Part shown: piece by piece, positions 39,642-47,393 of the stretch | Layout of the letters: every line of letters begins with the position of its first letter | Position numbering within the stretch: the first letter of the stretch is position 1 | Origin: Xanthomonas sp. Leaf148 | Lineage (GTDB): Bacteria; Pseudomonadota; Gammaproteobacteria; Xanthomonadales; Xanthomonadaceae | DNA: 64,000 nucleotides | Reading direction: 5' to 3' | NCBI RefSeq assembly: GCF_001423585.1 | Contig: NZ_LMOP01000010.1 | Location: 25,545-89,544, forward strand | Translations under genes and position numbers: made by a program | The notes under the pieces: generated by a model | Databases searched by the model: none | Told to the model about the DNA's origin: nothing | What the model saw: only the letters and a program-made list of their open reading frames with translations

Positions 39642-39777
39642 GCGCGTTGTCGTATCGGGTGGCGCTGCCGTTCCGCGGTGGCCTCACCGATGCGCGATTG
39701 GGATTGCCGATTGGCTGCTGCTGGAAGGCCGCGATGCTCTGGCAGCGTCACCGTGAAAACTTTGCGGACGCCAATAA

Positions 39778-39895
39778 GAGCGGCTAACAAAACGTAGCGA
39801 GCAGTCGTCAGGTGGGTGTGGACGGCGCGGAGGAACCGGAGTGTACGGGTGGTACATGCCGATTCCGAGCACCACAGTAGTTTTGTTAGCTGCTC
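39778..39895. mobile_element. MITE-like element with 16-bp terminal inverted repeats
   Basis: GAGCGGCTAACAAAAC at 39778-39793 pairs with GTTTTGTTAGCTGCTC at 39880-39895 (15 of 16 match). TAA lies immediately outside each end (39775-39777 and 39896-39898), as a 3-bp target duplication would. The 118-bp element has no gene. A second one-ended copy is at 41432-41483. The surrounding gap 39642-39994 holds no other gene. Confidence 0.78.
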
Positions 39896-39994
39896 TAAGC
39901 GTGCCTTGAATCGCGGGCGCCAATGCACGCAAGCGTGGGCAGTGGTTTGCACCGCGGATGGCCGGCGATACAGCCGCAGCGGCGAGCGGTGCGA

Positions 39995-40429
39995 TCAGCG
40001 ATGCAGATCAGGCTCGGCGTGCCGTCGATAGAGCAGGTGCATGCGCATGCCGATCAGCATCGCCAGCACGAACACTAGGCTGGACGGCTGTAATGCAGCC
40101 GCGCCGAGCAGTGCGGGCGCCGGGCAGAGCCCGACCAGCCCCCAGCCGATGCCAAACAGCGCGCTGCCCCACAGTAGTGGGGCGTCGATCTGCCGCTGGG
40201 CGGGCAACTGCAGCGATGCCCCGCGCAGTGTTCGACCACGCCGACGCGCCCACCAGAACGCAGGTGCCGCGACACCGATGGCGCCGAGCATCACCAGCGC
40301 AAGCGATGGGTCCCAACGACCGGCGACATCGAGAAAGCCCAGCACCTTGTCCGGATTGGCCATGCCTGAGAGCAACAGACCGATCCCGAAGATCAACCCG
40401 GCGATCGCGCTGCTGACAACCCGATTCAC
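39995..40429 (-). CDS. YeeE/YedE-type half transporter, DUF6691
   Basis: A 144-residue membrane protein, the second half of a YeeE/YedE-type sulfur-compound transporter. It has about four hydrophobic segments with GLIFGIGLLLSGMANPDKVLGFLD, typical of this half, and GIGWGLVGLCPAPAL with a conserved Cys-Pro near the pore. GTG at 40429 overlaps the stop of the preceding half (GTGA), so translation of the two halves is coupled. With the upstream half and bigR it fits the sulfide/thiosulfate-handling operon known in Xanthomonas and Xylella. Confidence 0.87.
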   Translation of the reverse strand: MNRVVSSAIAGLIFGIGLLLSGMANPDKVLGFLDVAGRWDPSLALVMLGAIGVAAPAFWWARRRGRTLRGASLQLPAQRQIDAPLLWGSALFGIGWGLVGLCPAPALLGAAALQPSSLVFVLAMLIGMRMHLLYRRHAEPDLHR

Positions 40430-40866
40430 CAAACGCCCCGCAACGTGGCGAGCAAGGCATGCGTGGCGATCGCCACGCCCATGAACACGGAGGTGGCGAC
40501 CAGCGAGCGGCGGGCGCCACGGGCGATGCCGCACACCCCGTGCCCGCTGGTACAGCCGCCGCCAAGACGCGCACCGAACCCCACCAACAAACCTGCGCCG
40601 AGCAACAGCCACCATGCCGCCTGCGGCTGCATGGAAGGCAGCGGCCGCACGATGGCCCACAGCGGCACAGCACTCAGCAACCCGAGCACGAAGGCGCCGC
40701 GCCAGCTGCGTTCGCTGCGGTTCTGGCGTTGCAGCAGGCCGCCGACAATGCCGCTGACCCCGGCGATGCGTCCTTCGAATAGCATCAGCCACGCAGCAGC
40801 CAGGCCGATCAAGCCGCCGCCGGCCAATGCACTCAACGGGGTGAAGTTGCTCCAATCGACGACCAT
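40426..40866 (-). CDS. YeeE/YedE-type half transporter, first half
   Basis: A 146-residue membrane protein with four hydrophobic segments and the hallmark GARLGGGCTSGHGVCGIARG near residue 105, where conserved cysteines line the sulfur-compound path. The start MVVDWSNFTPLSAL is one base before the bigR stop region, and its end overlaps the second half. YeeE proteins import thiosulfate or related sulfur species; the exact substrate of the split form is not proven. Confidence 0.88.
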   Translation of the reverse strand: MVVDWSNFTPLSALAGGGLIGLAAAWLMLFEGRIAGVSGIVGGLLQRQNRSERSWRGAFVLGLLSAVPLWAIVRPLPSMQPQAAWWLLLGAGLLVGFGARLGGGCTSGHGVCGIARGARRSLVATSVFMGVAIATHALLATLRGVW

Positions 40867-40867
40867 G

Positions 40868-41224
40868 TCAGTTTGGCTCCGCGGCGCCGCAGACGCTGGC
40901 ATACAGGGCCTGCATCACCGCCAGCACGTCGGTGCTGGCGAGGTGGTAGTAGATGTATTTGCCGGCGCGACGGGTACTGACCAGGCCTTCATCGCGCAAC
41001 ACGCCCAATTGCTGCGAAAGCGTGGGCTGCACGATGGCAGTGGCCGCGTGCAGCTCGCCGACATTGCGTTCGCCCTGGGCCAGTTGGCAGAGCAACAGCA
41101 GGCGATCTTCGTTGGCCATGGCCTTGAGCAAGGTGCAGGCGCGCCCGGCCGACGCGCGCAGGCGCTGCATGCTGGCGGGATCGGCGCGGAAGCGTGGTAG
41201 TGCGGGCGTGGCGTGATTCGGCAT
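40868..41224 (-). CDS. bigR: ArsR-family redox repressor BigR
   Basis: A 118-residue winged-helix repressor. The recognition helix region QPTLSQQLGVLRDEGLVSTRRAGKYIYYHL is clear. It lacks ArsR metal-site cysteines but has Cys46 and Cys112 at the spacing of the redox pair (Cys42/Cys108) of Xylella BigR, shifted by four residues. BigR releases DNA when sulfide or persulfide forms the disulfide. It is encoded first in a three-gene operon with the two half-transporters, one base before the next start. Candidate operator repeats surround its start. No persulfide dioxygenase gene is beside it here. Confidence 0.87.
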   Translation of the reverse strand: MPNHATPALPRFRADPASMQRLRASAGRACTLLKAMANEDRLLLLCQLAQGERNVGELHAATAIVQPTLSQQLGVLRDEGLVSTRRAGKYIYYHLASTDVLAVMQALYASVCGAAEPN

Positions 41225-41225
41225 G

Positions 41226-41261
41226 TCTGACAATCTATGTAAAAATAGAATGTCTGGCAAT
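41226..41261 (-). promoter_or_regulatory. Candidate bigR promoter and operator
   Basis: Read on the - strand, TTGCCA (41260-41255), 17 bases, then TAGATT (41237-41232) form a promoter whose start would lie almost at the ATG. A direct repeat ATGTCTGRCAAT occurs at 41223-41234 and 41250-41261, and TCTAT...ATAGA is an inverted repeat between them. Binding by BigR is inference. Confidence 0.4.
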
Positions 41262-41431
41262 AGAGTGTGAGGGTCTAACGGCGTCGCAGGCCGCGTTCCA
41301 GAGTCCCGAAACCCAGTGGTACCGGACCAGCAGCGGTCGGCAATGCACGCAGGCCGCGCCTACACCGCCAGTTGGCACGCGCGCGGCGCAACGGGCGAAC
41401 GACCTTTGCGGCACCTCGTCTTGGGGACTTG

Positions 41432-41483
41432 GAGCGGCTCACAAAACGTCGCGGGCAGTCGTCAGGTGGGTGTGGACGACGCG
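41432..41483. mobile_element. One-ended remnant of the MITE-like element
   Basis: The sequence from GAGCGGCTCACAAAAC onward matches the left half of the 39778-39895 element over about 50 bases, with a few changes. The matching right end is absent. The gap 41262-41623 otherwise contains nothing I can support. Confidence 0.6.
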
Positions 41484-41623
41484 CAAGAGCTGCGGTGGAC
41501 GCGTGGGACATGACGCATCGTGCACTGGGTGCGCCCGCTTGGCGGTGAGCGCAGGCGTGCTGCTAGCTACTCTTGGATACCTGAAACAGCGCACTACACG
41601 ACGCATTGCCTAACGCGGACGCC

Positions 41624-41899
41624 TCAGCGTACGTGCGGCGAATGCGCGGCAAGGCGCACCTCGCTATGTCGCCAGTCTGTGATATCGCCCGCAGCCTCAA
41701 GCCGACCGCTGCGAACAAGGCGGGCAATGCGCTGCGCAACGTGGTCGGCCGCGTCCTCGACATCGGCCAGCTTCAACTGCGCGTCTGTGAGCGCTCTGGC
41801 AATGATCATCGCGACCTTCTGCCACTGCGTGTCGACAGCGTCGGTGACAAAGGCATCGATTGCGTGCAGCTCAATGCCGGATGGGCCAGTGCGTGTCAT
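41624..41899 (-). CDS. Small DUF3658-like protein
   Basis: A 91-residue protein whose C-terminal half, AQRIARLVRSGRLEAAGDITDWRHSEVRL, closely resembles the DUF3658 signature. The N-terminal half (LHAIDAFVTDAVDTQWQKVAMIIARAL) fits the same small helical domain, often found as a C-terminal part of larger proteins but here free-standing. No signal peptide. Function unknown. It is isolated between the bigR promoter region and yggX. Confidence 0.68.
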   Translation of the reverse strand: MTRTGPSGIELHAIDAFVTDAVDTQWQKVAMIIARALTDAQLKLADVEDAADHVAQRIARLVRSGRLEAAGDITDWRHSEVRLAAHSPHVR

Positions 41900-42019
41900 C
41901 GCGAATCACCGCTGTAGATGTCCGGAGCATCGCCGCAGGATGCGTGATCACGCATTCCTGTGATCGACTCCCGACATCAGTGCCAGTCTCCAATCCCAAA
42001 TTCCCAATCTCGGAACCAA

Positions 42020-42298
42020 CTACTCCTCGCCAAGCGGCGCCACATACCCTTCGGGCTTGTCGGCATTGCGCTCGAACAGGAACTTCTGCAGCTCGGTTTC
42101 GAGAAAGGCGCGATGCTTTGGATCGCGCGGCGATAGCCGGTTTTCGTTGATCAGCATGGTCTGGTGCGCCAGCCATGCCTGCCACGCGGTCTTGCCGATC
42201 TGCGCGAAGATGCGCTGGCCGAGTTCGCCGGGATACGGCACAAAATCCAGGCCGTCGGTGTCGCATTGCTGGTACTGGCAGAACACGGTGCGGGACAT
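42020..42298 (-). CDS. yggX: Oxidative-damage / Fe(2+)-trafficking protein YggX
   Basis: A 92-residue conserved protein beginning [19 protein letters not shown], with [32 protein letters not shown], the YggX signature. It protects iron-sulfur clusters from oxidative damage, probably by moving or shielding ferrous iron; a Cys near the N-terminus is conserved. It lies 21 bases downstream of mutY, the usual pairing, which ties iron-sulfur protection to an iron-sulfur DNA-repair enzyme. Confidence 0.95.
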   Translation of the reverse strand: MSRTVFCQYQQCDTDGLDFVPYPGELGQRIFAQIGKTAWQAWLAHQTMLINENRLSPRDPKHRAFLETELQKFLFERNADKPEGYVAPLGEE

Positions 42299-42319
42299 GC
42301 GAATTCCTTTGAGGCGTGC

Positions 42320-43408
42320 TTAAAGCGTGTCGAGCAACTTGCGGATCGGCGCCGGCAAGCCCAGCGAGCCGAGATCGGTGCGGGCGACCCAACGCAGATC
42401 GTCATTGTCGCGCACCGCCGCGCGCAGTGCGACCTTGCGCAAGCGCAACGGCTGCAGATGCAGGCGGTAATGGCTGAAGGTGTGCACGATTGGCGCCATC
42501 TCGTTGGCGCGTTCGTAGTCGCCATCCAGATGCGTGGCGAACCAGGCGCGCATGCCGCTGTCGGTCTCGGCCTGCGGCAGCGTCCACAGCGAGGCCCAGA
42601 TGCCGGTGGGCGGGCGACGCTGCAGCAGGATCTCGCCGTGCGCGTTTTCCAGCAGCAGGGCGGTCGCTTCGCGCTCGGGCAGCAGCTTGCCCGGTTTGGG
42701 CGTGGGCAGCGCCTCCACCAGACCCTCGCGGCGGGCAACGCAGGCATCCTGCAACGGGCACAACACGCAGGCCGGTTTGGCACGCGTGCACAGCGTGGCG
42801 CCGAAGTCCATCTGCGCCTGCGTGTAGTCGGCCAGGCGGCCGTCGGGGACCTGCGCAACATGCGTTGTCGCCAGCTGCCACAGCTGCTTTTCGACCGCCG
42901 GCAGGCCGGGGTAGCCGGCAATGCCATGGAAGCGCGTCATGACGCGTTTGACGTTGCCATCCATGATGGGAAAGCGGTCGTTCCACGCCTGACTCAGGAT
43001 CGCACCGGCGGTGCTGCGGCCGATGCCGGGCAGCGCAAGCAGTGCATCGAAGTCGCGCGGCAGCTCGCCAGCGTGCAAGGCGACGCACTGTTTGGCGGCG
43101 GCATGCAGATTGCGCGCCCGTGCGTAGTAGCCCAGCCCGGCCCAGTGCGCCATGACCGTGTCGTTGTCGGCTGCGGCCAGATCGGCAAGGGTTGGAAAAC
43201 GTGCAACGAACTTCTGGAAATACGGAATGACCACCGCAACCTGGGTCTGCTGCAACATGATTTCCGACAACCACACGCGATACGGCGCGCGTGGATGTTG
43301 CCAGGGCAGATCGTGGCGCCCGTGGCCGTCGAACCAGTGCAGCAACGGGGCGACGAAAGCGTCAGCGGATGAAGCGGCAAGGTCTGCGGGCATGAGGTCT
43401 GCTGGCAA
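42320..43408 (-). CDS. mutY: A/G-specific adenine DNA glycosylase MutY
   Basis: A 362-residue base-excision enzyme that removes adenine opposite 8-oxoguanine. EIMLQQTQV carries the catalytic Glu, the helix-hairpin-helix LPGIGRSTAGAIL and IMDGNVKRV with the catalytic Asp follow, and the [4Fe-4S] site has the exact Cys-x6-Cys-x2-Cys-x5-Cys spacing (CTRAKPACVLCPLQDAC). A C-terminal NUDIX-like domain (about 235-355) recognises 8-oxoG. MPADLMPAD gives two possible starts; the first is used. Confidence 0.96.
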   Translation of the reverse strand: MPADLMPADLAASSADAFVAPLLHWFDGHGRHDLPWQHPRAPYRVWLSEIMLQQTQVAVVIPYFQKFVARFPTLADLAAADNDTVMAHWAGLGYYARARNLHAAAKQCVALHAGELPRDFDALLALPGIGRSTAGAILSQAWNDRFPIMDGNVKRVMTRFHGIAGYPGLPAVEKQLWQLATTHVAQVPDGRLADYTQAQMDFGATLCTRAKPACVLCPLQDACVARREGLVEALPTPKPGKLLPEREATALLLENAHGEILLQRRPPTGIWASLWTLPQAETDSGMRAWFATHLDGDYERANEMAPIVHTFSHYRLHLQPLRLRKVALRAAVRDNDDLRWVARTDLGSLGLPAPIRKLLDTL

Positions 43409-43477
43409 AGGGAGGCGATGAACGGCAATGGTGTCAGCACGGACACCGGGACGACCGTACGCTGTGGTGGGGCCCGA

Positions 43478-43741
43478 TCACTGCAGCGGGAATGCAAGTC
43501 CGACCAGGCATTGCTCGCAGAAGAAGCCTTCATCGCCAGGCCAGTGCGGTTCTGCTGGTGCATGGTAAGCAACCACTGGTGCATCGACGCGGCCCTGTGC
43601 GCGTAACGTCGCAGGCAAGGGCTGGGCGAACTCCAGCACCTGTTTGGCGCGCGACCAGCCGTGCGACACCTGCTGCACCGTGCAACCTGCCTGCAGTGCC
43701 TGTGCGCACAGTGCTTGCAGATGCGGGCAGGGGTCTTCCAA
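43478..43741 (-). CDS. Small hypothetical protein after ftsY
   Basis: An 87-residue product if read from TTG at 43741, two bases after the ftsY stop. It is Cys-containing (ALCAQALQAGC, FFCEQCLVGLAF) with HGWSRAKQVLEFAQPLP, and looks protein-like rather than a chance frame. No family recognised. The CxxC near the end might bind a metal. The TTG start and coupling to ftsY are inference. Confidence 0.48.
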   Translation of the reverse strand: MEDPCPHLQALCAQALQAGCTVQQVSHGWSRAKQVLEFAQPLPATLRAQGRVDAPVVAYHAPAEPHWPGDEGFFCEQCLVGLAFPLQ

Positions 43742-43742
43742 C

Positions 43743-45392
43743 TCAGCTGCCCAGCGCTTCCGGCAGTAAGGCATCGACGAAGGCGACCGGGTCGAACACG
43801 CGCAGATCTTCCGGGCGTTCGCCGATGCCGGCAAAACGGATCGGAATATTGAACTCGCGCGCCAGCGCGAACACCACGCCACCCTTGGCGGTGCCATCGA
43901 GCTTGGTCACCACCAGGCCGGTGACGCCGACTGCCGCATGGAACTGACGCAGCTGCGAGATGGCGTTCTGGCCGGTGGTGCCGTCGATCACCATCAGCAC
44001 TTCGTGCGGCGCGGCGGCGTCGATCTTGCCGAGGACGCGGCGGATCTTGCCCAGCTCGTTCATCAGGCCGGTCTGGGTGTGCAGGCGGCCGGCGGTGTCG
44101 GCGATCAAGACATCGGTGCCGCGTGCCTTGGCGGCCTGCAGGGCGTCGAACGCCACCGAGGCGGCATCGGCGTTTTGCCCCTGCGCAATCACTGCCACGC
44201 CATTGCGATCGCCCCAGGCCTGCAACTGCGCCACGGCGGCGGCGCGGAAGGTGTCGCCGGCGGCCAGCATCAGGCTGTTGCCTTCGTCCTTGAAACGCTT
44301 GGCCAGCTTGCCGATGGTGGTGGTCTTGCCAACGCCGTTGACGCCGACGGTGAGCACCACGAACGGTTTGACCGAACGGTCGATCACCAGCGGTTTGGAC
44401 ACCGGCTGCAGCAACGCGATGAGGTCGGCGCGCAGGGCCTTGAACATGGCCTGGGCATCGGCAAATTCGCGCGACTTCATGCGCTTGCGCAGGCCTTCGA
44501 TCAAGGCGGTGGTGGCGCCGATGCCGACATCGGCGGTGATCAGCGCGGTTTCGATCTCGTCGAGCAGATCGTCATCGAGCTTGGGATTGCGCGAAAACAG
44601 GCCGCCGAAGCTGCGTGCGAAGGTGCTGTTGCGCAGCCGCTCGCGCCAACCCGGCTTGCCAGCCGGTGCGGCAGGCAGTGCGTCGTGCTGGCCGACGATG
44701 CTGTCGCTGTCCTGCGTCGCTGGCGCCGGGCTGCTGACGATGACTGGTGCGGTCACCAGCGGTGTGGCGCTTGCAGCAGGAGTTGCGGCGGGCGGCGTGG
44801 ACGCAGTGGGTGTTGCGGCGGGCGGCACGACCACGGGCGGCGCCGCGACCGGCGGGGCGGCAGCGGGTATCGCAACAACAGGAGCCGCAACAACCGGTGC
44901 TGAGACCGAGGGTGTGGCACTCGGCGACAGCGTCGCAGGTTGCGCCGGGGCAGCGACAGGCGGCGTTGGTGCAGACTGCGGTGGCACAACGACAGGCACC
45001 ACTACCACCGGGGTCGGCGCGGCGGGCGCGGTAGCCGGTGCCGGGTCTGGCAACGCCTGCAGGGCGGACGGCACAGGAGGCGTGGGCGCGGCGGGCGCGC
45101 TCGGCACAGCGGCAATGCTCTGCGCCTGGCCGGTGCGGGCGGCGATATCGCGTGCGAGCGCCTCAGCCGGTGTCGCTGGCGCGGTGGTTTCGGCTATCGG
45201 TGCAGGCGCGACAGGCGCGGCGGCGGTAGGCACTGTGCCGGACTGCGCAGGCGGCATGGCCTCGACCGGCGATGCAGGCGTGGCGGCCGATGGTGCAGTG
45301 GGGAATGCGGCTGCCAGTTCTTCCAGGCTATAGCGCGAGGTCCGCGAGCTGTCGGGCGTGGTGGGCTTGTTGCGGCGGAAAAAGCTGGCCAT
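43743..45392 (-). CDS. ftsY: Signal recognition particle receptor FtsY
   Basis: A 549-residue SRP receptor GTPase. The NG domain covers roughly the last 300 residues: GVNGVGKTTTIGKLA (G1), DTFRAAAV, ADTAGR and TKLDGTAKGG, ending GIGERPEDLRVFDP. Between a short N-terminus (MASFFRRNK) and the NG domain lies a linker of about 200 residues made almost entirely of Ala, Pro, Val and Thr, longer and less acidic than the A domain of E. coli FtsY. The ATG at 45392 is used; an upstream in-frame ATG adds 12 residues. Role: docks SRP-ribosome complexes at the membrane. Confidence 0.94.
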   Translation of the reverse strand: MASFFRRNKPTTPDSSRTSRYSLEELAAAFPTAPSAATPASPVEAMPPAQSGTVPTAAAPVAPAPIAETTAPATPAEALARDIAARTGQAQSIAAVPSAPAAPTPPVPSALQALPDPAPATAPAAPTPVVVVPVVVPPQSAPTPPVAAPAQPATLSPSATPSVSAPVVAAPVVAIPAAAPPVAAPPVVVPPAATPTASTPPAATPAASATPLVTAPVIVSSPAPATQDSDSIVGQHDALPAAPAGKPGWRERLRNSTFARSFGGLFSRNPKLDDDLLDEIETALITADVGIGATTALIEGLRKRMKSREFADAQAMFKALRADLIALLQPVSKPLVIDRSVKPFVVLTVGVNGVGKTTTIGKLAKRFKDEGNSLMLAAGDTFRAAAVAQLQAWGDRNGVAVIAQGQNADAASVAFDALQAAKARGTDVLIADTAGRLHTQTGLMNELGKIRRVLGKIDAAAPHEVLMVIDGTTGQNAISQLRQFHAAVGVTGLVVTKLDGTAKGGVVFALAREFNIPIRFAGIGERPEDLRVFDPVAFVDALLPEALGS

Positions 45393-45577
45393 TGGCAACG
45401 CAGTAGGGGAAACCCGGAATTCTATCATCCGGGTCCCGGCTCACCTTGACGCGCCCTTCAGCGCCGCCCTGTTTCAAGGAAGCCAAAATGCGCTGCGGCG
45501 GGGCGCTCAATCCTGCCGAATTCTGCATTTGTGCCAGCTGTGTGTCAGCACCCGATTGCAGCCTGCAACCGGCGCTC

Positions 45578-46306
45578 TTACAACTGGCCCTTTAACGCGC
45601 GGTAATCGCGCGGGGTCATGCCGACGGTGGCCTTGAACTGGCGGGCGAATGCGCTCTGGTCGGCAAATCCGCAGCGCTGGCCGATGCTGGCGATGCTGTC
45701 GTCGCCGTACAGCAGGCGCATGGCCGATTCGATGCGCAGCTTGGTCAGCAGTTGCTGCGGGGTGACCTGGAACACGCGACGGAAGTGCCGTTCCAGCTGC
45801 GCCACCGAGAGCCCGGCCAGATCGGCCAGCGCCTGCACGCGCAGGTTGTCGCCGAAGTTGGCCTGCATGTGTTCCATCACCTGGCTCAGGCGCTCGTAGG
45901 CCGAATGCCGGCTATCGGGCTGGCCCAGATCGCGCGAAATCCCCACCACGCCAATCACTTCGTTGGCCTCGCACAGCGGGCGTTTGAAGGTCAGGCACCA
46001 GCCGGGCAAGCGGTTGGGATACAGATGCACTTCGAGCTGGTTGTCGATCAGCTCGCCCAGCAGCACGCGACGGTCCTGCATCATGTAACTGCCGCCCAGC
46101 GGCAACGGAAACACTTCCAGCGGCGAACGGCCGATGATCTCGCTGCGCAGCTTGCGCCCGAGCCGGCGCACCAGGGTGAGGTTGCAATGGGTGTAGCGGC
46201 CCTCGCTGTCCTTGATGAAGAACACCACGTCCGGCAGTGCATCGAACAGCGTCTGCATTTCCAGCGCGGGAAGGTTGAGGTCCATCAGGGTCATGATAGC
46301 GGTCAC
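45578..46306 (-). CDS. PAS-containing AraC-family transcriptional regulator
   Basis: A 242-residue regulator. An N-terminal PAS-like domain (about 17-128) contains LPDVVFFIKDSEGRYTHCN and GVVGISRDL. A C-terminal AraC domain (about 140-240) has two helix-turn-helix motifs and the signature AFARQFKATVGMTPRDYRAL. It is transcribed away from the hydroxyproline gene cluster across a 148-base gap, so it probably activates that cluster, as AraC regulators do in other hydroxyproline operons. The PAS sensor in place of a cupin is notable. An ATG four codons inside is an alternative start. Confidence 0.9.
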   Translation of the reverse strand: MTAIMTLMDLNLPALEMQTLFDALPDVVFFIKDSEGRYTHCNLTLVRRLGRKLRSEIIGRSPLEVFPLPLGGSYMMQDRRVLLGELIDNQLEVHLYPNRLPGWCLTFKRPLCEANEVIGVVGISRDLGQPDSRHSAYERLSQVMEHMQANFGDNLRVQALADLAGLSVAQLERHFRRVFQVTPQQLLTKLRIESAMRLLYGDDSIASIGQRCGFADQSAFARQFKATVGMTPRDYRALKGQL

Positions 46307-46454
46307 GATTTGACGGCTGCACGGTGGTGCAACCCATGCTTGATCCTAGCGTAAACGCATGGCTGTGAATCAGGTTGGCGATTGTGCAGATTTCCGCATT
46401 TTCACTTCGCATTGAACGCTAGTCGTCGAAGGGCCGGCAATGGGAGCATGAGCC

Positions 46455-47393
46455 ATGCACACCATCGACGTCATCGACTCCCATACCGCCGGCGAACCCA
46501 CCCGCGTGGTCCTGGCCGGCTTCCCCGATCTGGGCGATGGCGACCTGGCGCAGTGCCGCGAGCGCTTCCGCCACGACTTCGACCACTGGCGCAGCGCGAT
46601 CGCCTGCGAGCCGCGCGGTTCGGACACCATGGTGGGCGCGTTGCTGCTGCCGGCGCGCGACCCTGCCGCCTGCACCGGAGTGATCTTCTTCAACAACGTT
46701 GGCTATCTGGGCATGTGCGGCCACGGCACCATCGGGGTGGTACGCACGCTGGCCGAGCTGGGGCGTATTGCGCCGGGCCAGCACCGCATCGAAACACCGG
46801 TGGGCACCGTGGGCGTGGAACTGGCCGAAGACGGCACGGTGTCGGTGGACAACGTCGAGAGTTATCGCGCCGCCGCCGGTGTGGAAGTGGACGTGCCGGG
46901 CCATGGCCGGGTGCGTGGCGATGTGGCCTGGGGCGGTAACTGGTTTTTCATCACCGAGCAGGCGCCGTGCGCGCTCGATCTGGCGCACCAGCGCGAGCTC
47001 ACCGCCTACACCGAGGCGATCCGGCTGGCGCTGGAAGCGGCCGGGATTACTGGTGAGGCGGGTGGTGACATCGACCATATCGAAGTCAATGGCGCCGCCC
47101 CCGATGGCAGCGGCGTGGCGCGCAACTTCGTGCTGTGCCCCGGGCTGGCCTATGACCGCTCGCCTTGCGGCACCGGCACCAGCGCCAAGCTGGCCTGCCT
47201 GGCCGCAGACGGCAAGCTGGGCGAAGGCGAGCGCTGGGTGCAGCAAGGCATTCTGGGCAGCGCGTTCGAGGGCAGTTATCGCCTGAGCGGGCGCGGCATT
47301 GCGCCGCGCATCAGCGGGCAGGCGTTCATCACCGCGCGGTCGCAGTTGATCATCGATCCGGCCGATCCGTTCGCCTGGGGCATCGTGGCCTGA
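46455..47393 (+). CDS. 4-hydroxyproline 2-epimerase (proline racemase family)
   Basis: A 312-residue cytosolic enzyme that converts trans-4-hydroxy-L-proline to cis-4-hydroxy-D-proline, the entry step of hydroxyproline catabolism. Both catalytic cysteines of the epimerase group are present: Cys88 in GYLGMCGHGTIG and Cys238 in RSPCGTGTSAK, so it is not a one-Cys dehydratase. The start HTIDVIDSHTAGEPTR is typical. It leads a tightly overlapping series of genes: its stop and the next ATG share one base. Named lhpA or hypE-like in other genera. Confidence 0.95.
   Translation: MHTIDVIDSHTAGEPTRVVLAGFPDLGDGDLAQCRERFRHDFDHWRSAIACEPRGSDTMVGALLLPARDPAACTGVIFFNNVGYLGMCGHGTIGVVRTLAELGRIAPGQHRIETPVGTVGVELAEDGTVSVDNVESYRAAAGVEVDVPGHGRVRGDVAWGGNWFFITEQAPCALDLAHQRELTAYTEAIRLALEAAGITGEAGGDIDHIEVNGAAPDGSGVARNFVLCPGLAYDRSPCGTGTSAKLACLAADGKLGEGERWVQQGILGSAFEGSYRLSGRGIAPRISGQAFITARSQLIIDPADPFAWGIVA

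Noticed and set aside
41606..41917. 103-residue + strand frame
   Set aside because: It is antisense to the DUF3658-like protein, which has the recognisable signature.
43960..45333. Long + strand frame of Ala/Gly/Thr-rich sequence
   Set aside because: Antisense to the low-complexity linker and NG domain of ftsY; composition is a reflection of that gene.
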